Made by a program: the position numbers and the translations under genes. From contig JAEYRA010000207.1 in NCBI GenBank assembly GCA_023409755.1, positions 1-21,394 of the forward strand: a stretch of 21,394 nt of DNA, read 5' to 3'. This document shows, one piece after another, positions 15,795 to 21,394 of this stretch. Under the pieces are notes generated by a model. It searched no databases. It had not been told where the DNA came from and saw nothing but the letters and a program-made list of their open reading frames with translations. Source of the stretch: Bacillota bacterium. GTDB lineage: Bacteria; Bacillota; Clostridia; Christensenellales; UMGS416. Numbering within the stretch: the stretch's first letter is position 1; every line of letters starts with the position of its first letter.

Positions 15795-16781
15795 ATGGAA
15801 CCGAAAGCCAAGGCGCGGTTGGATTTGTTTGCTGACAACACACAGGCGATCCGCCGGGAATTCCCGTGGCGCAGCACGATGCTCTCGCGTCTGGCCGCGT
15901 TTCTTTGCGCGGCACAGGGCAAGGCAGCGGACCCCAAGGCCATACGGGAGTGCCACGCGCTCATCAAAGAGCAGACCGGGCTGTTCTCCTCCTTCCGGGG
16001 GAACGCCGCAATGGCCGTCGCTACGCTGCTCTCGCTGAGCGACGACAGGACCGGGCTGCTGGGCAGTGCGCTTGAGGTATACCGGGGGATGAAGGAGGCT
16101 CGGTTTGGGGCCTGCGACCACCTGGTGCTTGCGGCCTTCCAGATCGCTGCCAACGCCCCGCCGCCGGAATACGCCGAAAGGGTGGAACGGGCAAAAGCGT
16201 TTTTCGATGGCATGAAGCGGGACCACCGTTTCCTGACCGGGCAGGACGACTATCTCTATGCGGCGATGCTGGGCCTTTCGGACATCGACGTCGCGGCCGG
16301 GGTGGAGAGGCTTGAGCGGCTCTACCAATCGCTGCGCCCCGAATTCCACAGTGGGACCGGCGTACAAGCGCTGGCGCAGGTTCTGGTGCTTGGGGGCGAC
16401 GAGAGTCCTGAACGGTGCGTCCTGACGCTGCGAGAAGCCCTGCGCGCCCGGGGGCTGAAGCTCGACGGGGTGTACACCCTCTCCTCCCTCGGGGTGCTGG
16501 CGCTGCTGGCGCAGGACGCCGACGCCATTGCCGGGCAGATGGCGGAGACCAGCGAGCTGCTGCGCACCAGGAAGGGGTTCGGCCCCTGGTCCGTCTCCAG
16601 GCAGGAGCTGTTGGTGTTCTGCGCCGGCCTCGTCGCCCTGGATTCGGTTGACCGGGCCAAGGAGGGCATTTTGCAGGCCACCCTTTCCACCAGCATCACC
16701 AACATCGTCATCGCCCAGCAGGCTGCCATGGCGGCAGCTGCAGCCGCTTCTGCCAGCGCCGCGGCTTCCTCGTCCAGCTGA
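15795..16781 (+). CDS. DUF4003 family protein
   Basis: A 328-residue soluble, mostly helical protein resembling the DUF4003 family of Bacillota, whose function is unknown. Visible landmarks are FRGNAAMAVATLLSLS near 75-90, TGQDDYLYAAMLGLSD in the middle, and the C-terminal SITNIVIAQQAAMAAAAAAS, a run typical of these proteins. The Ala/Ser-rich tail looks disordered. The ATG at 15795 is chosen over 15789 because AGGGGG (15783-15788) is then 6 nt away; the first ATG would touch the site. It stands alone with its own promoter. The context gives no hint of its role. Confidence 0.8.
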   Translation: MEPKAKARLDLFADNTQAIRREFPWRSTMLSRLAAFLCAAQGKAADPKAIRECHALIKEQTGLFSSFRGNAAMAVATLLSLSDDRTGLLGSALEVYRGMKEARFGACDHLVLAAFQIAANAPPPEYAERVERAKAFFDGMKRDHRFLTGQDDYLYAAMLGLSDIDVAAGVERLERLYQSLRPEFHSGTGVQALAQVLVLGGDESPERCVLTLREALRARGLKLDGVYTLSSLGVLALLAQDADAIAGQMAETSELLRTRKGFGPWSVSRQELLVFCAGLVALDSVDRAKEGILQATLSTSITNIVIAQQAAMAAAAAASASAAASSSS

Positions 16782-16971
16782 AACGGGCTCTGGCAATCGT
16801 CAGCTTTTGCAATTCTCCCAGTTACCTGGGTCGATAAACCATCCGTAACCAGCAGGCTCGGCCCGGTTTACTGATAAAAGTCGATGGCGGTAAGCCTTGG
16901 GCGGTGTGCCTTGGCGACGCACGGCGGTTCAGAGTGTTTACAAACCCCTAGTACAAGCAAATGGAGAAGAA
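16782..16971. other. Non-coding stretch after the DUF4003 gene
   Basis: No gene or strong terminator is seen. On the minus strand 16935-16950 reads GGGGTTTGTAAACACT, which resembles the sequence GGGGCTTGTAGACACG at about 18318-18333 (also minus), each lying past the 3' end of a structured repeat copy. This suggests the repeat family has an extra conserved tail. Confidence 0.4.
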
Positions 16972-17172
16972 CCTCCCGCCGATTCATTCGGCGGGAGGAA
17001 GGGAAGGGTGAGCACGAGCAGAAAAAAGCTCCGCCCGCAGGCGCACGTATCCTTAGAAACCCTGTATGAGAGCTGCGACTCGTGATCTGTCGGCGACATG
17101 TGCGGCGACCGATCTAGCCATAACGGGAACAAGCTGTTTAAATCGCGGCTGTCGCAACAGCGGCAGACGCGA
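16972..17172 (-). repeat. Structured intergenic repeat, copy D
   Basis: A minus-strand copy of about 201 nt. Hairpin 1 (17143-17172) reads on the minus strand TCGCG-t-CTG, CCGCTGTTGCGA, CAG-c-CGCGA. The linker is 28 nt. Hairpin 2 (17084-17114) has the stem GATC-g-GTCG with CGAC-a-GATC around the 13-nt loop CCGCACATGTCGC; this stem is unrelated in sequence to the stems of copies A and B, but the loop is almost identical. Hairpin 3 is CGCC-TGCG-GGCG. The terminal hairpin (16972-16998) is a perfect 11-bp stem, CCTCCCGCCGA with TCGGCGGGAGG, around ATGAA. It lies downstream of the gene at 17231-18067 and is oriented like it. Confidence 0.82.
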
Positions 17173-17175
17173 AAG

Positions 17176-17225
17176 GCTGGCGACTTTGTCGACAGCCTGA
17201 AACCGCCGTGCTAAGCACGGCGGTT
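17176..17225 (-). terminator. Two hairpins between the 17231-18067 gene and repeat copy D
   Basis: AACCGCCGTGC (17201-17211) and GCACGGCGGTT (17215-17225) form a perfect 11-bp stem with a 3-nt loop, 5 nt after the stop of the minus-strand gene. A second hairpin, GGCTG/CAGCC with inner GAC/GTC, follows at 17176-17198. The T-run is poor, but the position is that of a transcript end between convergent genes. Confidence 0.65.
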
Positions 17226-17230
17226 CCTTG

Positions 17231-18067
17231 TTACCCCAGTATCCTGCGTACAGCGTCCGCATCCTCTTGAAGCTCATCCTTGAACTTCTGGAACACGCCT
17301 ATGCAGGTCATATCGCAGGGCTTGATGTTGTCGTAAGCCTGCCGGAAACAGTCCTCGACAACGGCCGGAATCTCCTCCGGTTTTTTGTTGTAGAACGCCT
17401 GGCCACCGGCAAAGATCTTGAAAGCGATGCAGGGCTTCTGCACCTTTTGGATGACGTCAAACATCAGGGGCCGGTCCTCCGGATAGAACACAAGATACTT
17501 GGGCTTACCGGTGATGAAGCCGCTCTGCTGCCCCCGCTGGGTGCGTCGGGCGTTGTAGAGGCAGGTCATGTAGAAATCGACGCCCCAGTTCTCCGCTTCG
17601 GACTGGAGCACCGTCTCCGGCACGTGGGTGCCCAGGCCCACCGGAACGCCAGCCGCCTTAATCTTTTGCAAGCGCGAAATAAGCTCGTCGGTCTGGTTCA
17701 TCTCTGTGAAGTAATCCGCAGTGCCGCCCTGATGGTAGATGCCAATCGGGTCGCACTTCATCATCATAGAGAGGTTGGTGTCGATATCGATGGCGGGGTA
17801 GCTCTGGAAGATGATGTTCATCTTACCGCCCTGGTTTCGATACTGGCGGATGATGCGCAGCACGAACGGCTCCCCGAGCGCGACGTAGGTGTTGATGCCG
17901 GCCTCCTCGGCGGCAAAGAGCACCTCAACGCAGCGCTCGGCGGTGTAGTAGTCCATCATCTCATCGCCGCTGTGCACTTCAGGGATGTAGCTGTGTCCGT
18001 TAAAGGGGTTATCTCCCAGCAGCAGGCGTGTTACCTGGTATCCGAAGAAGTCTACTTGAGGCAACAT
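17231..18067 (-). CDS. Uncharacterised TIM-barrel-like protein
   Basis: A 278-residue soluble protein I do not recognise as a named family. The start MLPQVDFFGYQVTRLLLGDNP, then FNGHSYIPEV, is distinctive. Alternating strands and helices (INTYVALGEP, MNIIFQSYPAIDIDTN, GIYHQGGTADYF, VPVGLGTHVPETV, WGVDFYMTCLYNA, CIAFKIFAGGQAF) look like an eight-stranded barrel, perhaps related to aldo/keto reductases or sugar-acid epimerases. The ATG at 18067 has GGGAGGA 7 nt before it and a good promoter; the open frame runs on upstream through repeat sequence without a ribosome site. It lies downstream of, and co-oriented with, the Gfo/Idh gene, so a shared sugar-related role is possible. Coding status is firm, function is not. 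Confidence 0.8.
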   Translation of the reverse strand: MLPQVDFFGYQVTRLLLGDNPFNGHSYIPEVHSGDEMMDYYTAERCVEVLFAAEEAGINTYVALGEPFVLRIIRQYRNQGGKMNIIFQSYPAIDIDTNLSMMMKCDPIGIYHQGGTADYFTEMNQTDELISRLQKIKAAGVPVGLGTHVPETVLQSEAENWGVDFYMTCLYNARRTQRGQQSGFITGKPKYLVFYPEDRPLMFDVIQKVQKPCIAFKIFAGGQAFYNKKPEEIPAVVEDCFRQAYDNIKPCDMTCIGVFQKFKDELQEDADAVRRILG

Positions 18068-18116
18068 GTTTCGTCCTCCCATCGGCATCGGATTGATACA
18101 TCCTTTTCCATGACTT

Positions 18117-18145
18117 ATTGTACTCGGTTTTGGCGGGGATGACAA
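18117..18145 (-). promoter_or_regulatory. Sigma-A promoter of the 17231-18067 gene
   Basis: On the minus strand TTGTCA (18140-18145) and TACAAT (18117-18122) are exactly 17 bp apart, each 5 of 6 to consensus. The leader is about 43 nt. Confidence 0.75.
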
Positions 18146-18458
18146 TGCAGACACAGGGAGGATACGCGTCAGCCCCTCTGGTGTTACTCGACGGAGTGTG
18201 CCCCGTGGCATTGGGAAACGCTGCCGACCGCCGGGATCAATGTCGTTTTCTTCCGGTGTGCTACGTTGGCGTATCAACCAAAAAGCCGCCCGACACAGTG
18301 CGCCGAGCGGGACAGCGTGTCTACAAGCCCCGAGAACGGGCAAAGGTAGATGAATCTTCCGCCCCATCGCAACACTTCGCGTTGCTCGCGTCACTCTCAA
18401 CGATTCCAAAGAATCGTCTGCCGTGGCACTGCGAAAGGCTGGGCGTGCCCACTCCCCC
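18146..18458 (-). other. Non-coding tail of repeat copy B with terminator-like stem
   Basis: No gene. On the minus strand CCGCTCG (18304-18310) pairs with CGGGCGG (18286-18292) with one U-G pair and is followed by CTTTTT (18280-18285), a plausible terminator for transcripts running through copy B. Another hairpin, ACGATTC/GAATCGT, lies at 18400-18417, and GCAAC/GTTGC at about 18369-18385. The rest (18146-18279) holds nothing I can name. Confidence 0.55.
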
Positions 18459-18654
18459 GCAGCCGCGAGCGGGTTCACCACGCTGCCTGCCCGTGGCACG
18501 TACCCCTCCCGCCCGTAGGCGGCGTCTCCCCCATAAACCCCTGCACGAGCAGCACAACAGAAAGCCCCGCGGCGACATGCGCGGCGCGGGGCCCAACTGT
18601 ATACATGACGAGCTCTCCAAGTTCGCGGCGATCGCCAATGGCGGTCGCCGCGAA
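18459..18654 (-). repeat. Structured intergenic repeat, copy B
   Basis: A minus-strand copy of about 196 nt beginning 9 nt after the Gfo/Idh stop. Hairpin 1 (18622-18654) is almost fully paired: TTCGCGGCGA with TCGCCGCGAA around CCGCCATTGGCGA minus its closing pair. The 30-nt linker reads TTGGAGAGCTCGTCATG and then TATACAGTTGG. Hairpin 2 (18564-18592) is GCCCCGCG with CGCGGGGC around CCGCGCATGTCGC, followed by TTTCTG as in an intrinsic terminator. Hairpin 3 is CGCC-TACG-GGCG. The terminal block has GCAGC/GCTGC (18459-18463, 18482-18486) enclosing GTGAA in place of ATGAA. Except for the insertion, hairpin 2 matches copy A closely. Confidence 0.85.
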
Positions 18655-18663
18655 AGCGAAGCG

Positions 18664-19749
18664 TCAGATGGTCGGAATGACGATGGCGACTTCCTTCTTC
18701 TCCTGGCTGGAGCGCAGGATGCCGTCGCAGATGGCCTGGTTGTAGATGATCTCCTCCCACGGGATGGGGGCGGGGCCGTTCGTCTTGATGGCGTCGCAGA
18801 AGGCGCGGCACTTCAGATAGAAACGGTTGGTCGCCTCGGGCTTGATCGGGATGGAGGTCTCGGTCAGCTGCCCGCAGACGTCGCGATACAGGAACACCGG
18901 GCCAATGCCGCCGTCCCACGCGCCGCCCCAGGGGGAGCCAAGGTTGGGGGACTTGACCTTGAGACCCGCGTCGGTGCCCAGGAACAGCGTGTCGCCCATG
19001 GTGTCCATGTGCATGGCCCAGCTCATGCGGAAGTCCATCACCAAGCCGTCCTCAAAACGGATGAACGCGGCGGTGAAGTCGTCCACGCTGAACTTGTCCG
19101 CTTCGGGGTGGTATTGAGGGTTGGTGCCAAAATAGTTGCTGGCATAGGCCGACACGGTAACGGGCTTGCGGTACCCCACGGCATTGAGGGCCATATCGAG
19201 GCCATAGCAGCCGATGTCTGCCAGCGCGCCCACACCGGCCTGGTCCTTGCGGATGAAGGAACCGCCGGGCATGCCGCGCCGGCGGCCGCCGCCGGTCTGG
19301 ATGTAATAGACGTTGCCCAGGATGCCCGAACGCACGATGTCCTTGACCATGACCGAGTTGGGGTCATAGCGGGGCTGGAAGCCGATCGTCAGGATCTTGC
19401 CAGTGGCCTTGGCGGCCTTGGCCATGGCCACGCCGTCGGCCAGGGTCACCGCCATGGGCTTCTCGCACAGCACATGGAGGCCAGCGTTCAGCGCGTCAAT
19501 GGTGCACTCGGCGTGGGTGGTGTTGTAGGTGCACACCGACACGCCGTCCAGGTCCATTTTCAAGAGGTCTCGGTGGTTGTCAAAGCTCTTGGCTTTGACG
19601 CCGAACTCGTCAAAGAACGCAGCGGCCTTGCCCGGAATGATGTCCGCGCCGCCCACGACTTCCACGTCGTCCATCTCCAGATAGCTGCGCATGTGGCTGT
19701 GGGCGATGCCGCCGGTGCCGATGATGCCGATCCTCAGTTTCTTGGCCAT
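18664..19749 (-). CDS. Gfo/Idh/MocA family NAD(P)-dependent oxidoreductase
   Basis: A 361-residue dehydrogenase of the glucose-fructose oxidoreductase/inositol dehydrogenase type. The N-terminal Rossmann domain has IGIIGTGGIAHSHM (GxGxxG), and the domain hinge has LCEKPMA, with the conserved lysine of the EKP motif. The second domain has GVGALADIGCYGLDMAL, the family's D-x-G-x-x-x-x-D pattern. It would oxidise or reduce a sugar, polyol or sugar acid hydroxyl with NAD(P); the substrate is not readable. ATG at 19749 has AAGGAGGT upstream; the frame runs 29 codons further but lacks a site. It has its own promoter. With uxuA and the ABC transporter nearby it may act on uronate-derived sugars. Confidence 0.92.
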   Translation of the reverse strand: MAKKLRIGIIGTGGIAHSHMRSYLEMDDVEVVGGADIIPGKAAAFFDEFGVKAKSFDNHRDLLKMDLDGVSVCTYNTTHAECTIDALNAGLHVLCEKPMAVTLADGVAMAKAAKATGKILTIGFQPRYDPNSVMVKDIVRSGILGNVYYIQTGGGRRRGMPGGSFIRKDQAGVGALADIGCYGLDMALNAVGYRKPVTVSAYASNYFGTNPQYHPEADKFSVDDFTAAFIRFEDGLVMDFRMSWAMHMDTMGDTLFLGTDAGLKVKSPNLGSPWGGAWDGGIGPVFLYRDVCGQLTETSIPIKPEATNRFYLKCRAFCDAIKTNGPAPIPWEEIIYNQAICDGILRSSQEKKEVAIVIPTI

Positions 19750-19838
19750 ACAGGTACCTCCTTCGATTGGGGGGCGGGTGTGCGCCTCCCTGTGGCGGGG
19801 CTTGGGCAAATCAGCCGTCCACAACCCGTCAAGCATGC

Positions 19839-19866
19839 ATTATACCACCGCTGTCGGCGATGAAAA
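19839..19866 (-). promoter_or_regulatory. Promoter of the Gfo/Idh gene
   Basis: On the minus strand TGGTATAAT (perfect extended -10; TATAAT at 19839-19844) lies 16 bp after TTTTCA (19861-19866). The leader is about 85 nt. Confidence 0.7.
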
Positions 19867-19938
19867 AGGGAATTGCTGGTATTGGGGGTCTTCCACGCCA
19901 TCTGTCTAGATTCCATTCCCCGCAAGCCATCTCTGGGG

Positions 19939-19944
19939 TATAAT
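19939..19944 (+). promoter_or_regulatory. -10 box of the ZIP transporter promoter
   Basis: A perfect TATAAT with only a weak TTCCCC (19916-19921) at the -35 position. Transcription would begin near 19951, about 45 nt before the start codon. It may depend on an activator. Confidence 0.5.
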
Positions 19945-19995
19945 GGATCAGAGATGCATGCTGTGCTGTCGGCACGGCATATAGAGGTGATTGCC

Positions 19996-20808
19996 TTGTT
20001 TGAATCCTTCACCCAATTGAGCCCCGTACTGCAGGCTCTGATTGGAACCGGGTTTACCTGGTTTGTCACGGCGCTGGGCGCGGGCATGGTGTTCTTCTTC
20101 AAGACCATCAACCGCAAAGTGCTCGATGCCATGCTGGGCTTTGCTGCCGGCGTCATGATCGCCGCCAGCTTCTGGTCGCTGCTGGCCCCGGCCATCGAGA
20201 TGAGCGAAGCCTCCGGCCAGATCCCCTGGCTGCCGCCTCTCATCGGGTTCCTGGCGGGTGGCGCCTTCCTGAAGCTGGCGGACGGCCTGCTGCCCCACGT
20301 ACACATCGGCGTGCCCCAGGCCAAGCAGGAGGGTCTGCCCTCCAACTGGAAGCGCAGCATTCTGCTGGTCACGGCCATCACCATGCACAACATCCCCGAG
20401 GGGCTGGCCGTGGGCGTGGCCTTTGGCGCGGCGGCGGCGGGGCTGCCTTCGGCCACGCTGGCCGGCGGGCTGGCGTTGGCGGTGGGCATCGGGCTGCAAA
20501 ACTTCCCAGAGGGTGCGGCCGTCTCCATCCCCCTGCGGCGGGAGGGTCTCTCCCGCACCAAGAGCTTCCTCTACGGCCAGGCCAGCGGCCTGGTGGAACC
20601 CATTGCCGGTGTCATCGGCGCGGCGGCCGTGCTGGTGCTGCAACCCCTGCTGCCCTACGCGCTGGCCTTCGCCGCAGGCGCCATGCTCTACGTGGTGGTC
20701 GAGGAACTCATCCCCGAGGCGCAGACCTCCGGCAACTCCGATGTGGCAACGATCGGCACGCTGCTGGGTTTCGCTGTGATGATGGTGCTGGACGTGGCAC
20801 TCGGCTAG
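19996..20808 (+). CDS. ZIP family metal transporter
   Basis: A 270-residue membrane protein with about eight segments, of the ZIP (ZupT/GufA-like) family that imports Zn, Fe or Mn. TM4 carries [10 protein letters not shown] (H131, E135) and TM5 carries QNFPEG (N169, E172), the paired metal-site motifs. A short His-containing loop ([10 protein letters not shown]) lies between TM3 and TM4. The chosen start is TTG at 19996, because AGAGGTGA (19983-19990) is 5 nt before it; ATG codons in frame lie far upstream, at 19873 and 19954, before or next to the promoter. A GTG at 19987 overlaps the ribosome site and is less likely. The gene stands alone; repeat copy C1 starts 5 nt after its stop. Confidence 0.93.
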   Translation: MFESFTQLSPVLQALIGTGFTWFVTALGAGMVFFFKTINRKVLDAMLGFAAGVMIAASFWSLLAPAIEMSEASGQIPWLPPLIGFLAGGAFLKLADGLLPHVHIGVPQAKQEGLPSNWKRSILLVTAITMHNIPEGLAVGVAFGAAAAGLPSATLAGGLALAVGIGLQNFPEGAAVSIPLRREGLSRTKSFLYGQASGLVEPIAGVIGAAAVLVLQPLLPYALAFAAGAMLYVVVEELIPEAQTSGNSDVATIGTLLGFAVMMVLDVALG

Positions 20809-20813
20809 GCCGT

Positions 20814-21021
20814 TCGCGTCTGCCGCTATGGCGACGGCCGCGAGTTTGGGGTGCTCGTCATGAGAGTAGTTTTGCCCCGCGACGTACACGCCGCCGCGAG
20901 GCGTCAGAATGCATTGGTCGTGCAGGGGTTAACAGGGGAGACGTGCCTTCGGGCAGGAGTTTGCTGCGACTCTCATGCCGGGCTTCGTTTCCCTCCCGCC
21001 GGATGAACCGTCGGTCGGCTC
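20814..21021 (+). repeat. Structured intergenic repeat, copy C1
   Basis: A plus-strand copy of 208 nt, 5 nt after the ZIP stop. Hairpin 1 (20814-20843) reads TCGCG-t-CTG, CCGCTATGGCGA, CGG-c-CGCGA. The linker (20844-20873) has GCTCGTCATGAGAGTAG. Hairpin 2 (20874-20902) is GCCcCGCG with CGCGaGGC around the 13-nt loop ACGTACACGCCGC, with one C-A mismatch. Hairpin 3 is TGCC-TTCG-GGCA (20944-20955), where the outer pair is T-A instead of C-G in copies B and D. The end (20993-21021) is a 29-base block repeated exactly in C2, with CCG-c-CGG and CCG-t-CGG around ATGAA. Confidence 0.83.
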
Positions 21022-21058
21022 ACGCTACGAACCTTACACTATGATGGATAGGGTAGTG

Positions 21059-21265
21059 TACACATGGCCGCTGTGGCGACTGACGCGATTTGGAGAGCTT
21101 GATCTATTGGTAGTTGATCGCCCGGCGCACAGGCCGCCGGGCGATTTCTTGGCTTCGGCGCTCATTGGGGGGCTTCAAGAAACGGTTTCGCTTACGGGCG
21201 GGTGTTGCTGCGGTGTTTGTGAATGCTTGCAGGTTGCTCCCGCCGGATGAACCGTCGGTCGGCTC
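21059..21265 (+). repeat. Structured intergenic repeat, copy C2 (tandem with C1)
   Basis: A plus-strand copy of about 207 nt, 244-245 bp downstream of C1. Hairpin 1 is eroded on its left side (the TCGCG arm is missing), but the core CCGCTGTGGCGA (21068-21079) and the right arm CGCGA are kept. The 28-nt linker has TTTGGAGAGCTTG. Hairpin 2 is ATCGCCCG (21117-21124) with CGGGCGAT (21138-21145) around GCGCACAGGCCGC, followed by TTCTT; the stem differs from C1 throughout but the loop pattern is kept. The central block has GAAACGGTTTCGCTTACGGG. The final 29 bases (21237-21265) are identical to 20993-21021. Between the copies, TACACTA/TAGTGTA (21035-21041, 21054-21060) can form another hairpin. Confidence 0.8.
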
Positions 21266-21394
21266 CATACCCACTGCTCATATGGGTTCTGACATGGTGA
21301 GGGGGCAGAAGCCTTTCGTGGAAGGCACTGCGGTATCCTGTGCGTATAGACACCCGCCACGAACCGACATCGTTCGGCCCGTTTCCCTTTCCCC
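21266..21394. other. Non-coding end of the window
   Basis: No gene, promoter or clear terminator is seen. A weak stem CCGA/TCGG occurs near 21366-21378. It may be the tail of copy C2. Confidence 0.3.

Noticed and set aside
18068..18919. Long N-terminal extension of the 17231-18067 protein
   Set aside because: It would run through the promoter, repeat copy B and the end of the Gfo/Idh gene; the start at 18067 has both ribosome site and promoter.
18118..19863. Plus-strand 581-codon open frame
   Set aside because: Antisense shadow of the Gfo/Idh gene plus repeat sequence; composition is typical of reverse frames in GC-rich DNA.
15361..21265. CRISPR array
   Set aside because: Copies are about 200 nt, diverged, on both strands and separated by genes; there are no short regular repeats with spacers and no cas genes.
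15361..21265. Known HEARO / IscB omega RNA or IS200/IS605 element
   Set aside because: Length and the ATGA motif are suggestive, but no tnpA, tnpB, iscB or HNH gene is present and I cannot match the sequence to the model from memory; left as a check, not a call.

Overview
The window looks like part of a chromosome from a high-GC, anaerobic, motile member of the Bacillota (Clostridia-like). Nearly every gene has a strong AGGAGG-type Shine-Dalgarno site. Promoters are sigma-A-like, intrinsic hairpins are common, one binding protein is a lipoprotein, and DUF2812 and DUF4003 proteins, both typical of Bacillota, are present. Two Fe-S proteins suggest anaerobic life. The lineage is inferred from these traits; no rRNA or marker gene is present.

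Layout. 1-3595 (minus): uxaC (glucuronate isomerase), an MFS permease, a short QueG-like double 4Fe-4S protein and the start of a DUF2812 protein cut by the window edge. 3863-6328 (plus): a large chemoreceptor with a cysteine-rich PAS domain, closed by a perfect 15-bp terminator hairpin. 6443-9557 (minus): an operon of a ferredoxin-tailed aldo/keto reductase, an atypical SDR and an amidohydrolase, followed upstream by an MscS channel. 11012-15292 (plus): a carbohydrate ABC transporter (two permeases and a lipoprotein binding protein, no ATPase) and uxuA (mannonate dehydratase). 15795-20808: a DUF4003 protein, an unrecognised TIM-barrel-like protein, a Gfo/Idh/MocA dehydrogenase and a ZIP metal transporter, separated by long non-coding stretches.

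Physiology. UxaC and UxuA are two steps of D-glucuronate breakdown (glucuronate to fructuronate, then mannonate to KDG). The ABC transporter and the MFS permease are plausible importers of uronates or uronate-containing glycans. The middle enzyme (UxuB), KDG kinase and KDPG aldolase are not visible; the SDR or the Gfo/Idh protein might fill the UxuB step, but this is only inference.

Most notable: the last 6 kb hold five copies of a non-coding element of about 200 nt (15361-15701 plus, 16972-17172 minus, 18459-18654 minus, 20814-21021 plus, about 21059-21265 plus). Each copy is oriented like the gene it follows, or in tandem with such a copy. Hairpin loops are conserved while the stems change sequence and keep pairing, which is the mark of a selected nucleic-acid structure. 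One copy has a 134-bp hairpin-rich insertion placed exactly inside a conserved 13-nt loop. I do not recognise this family.
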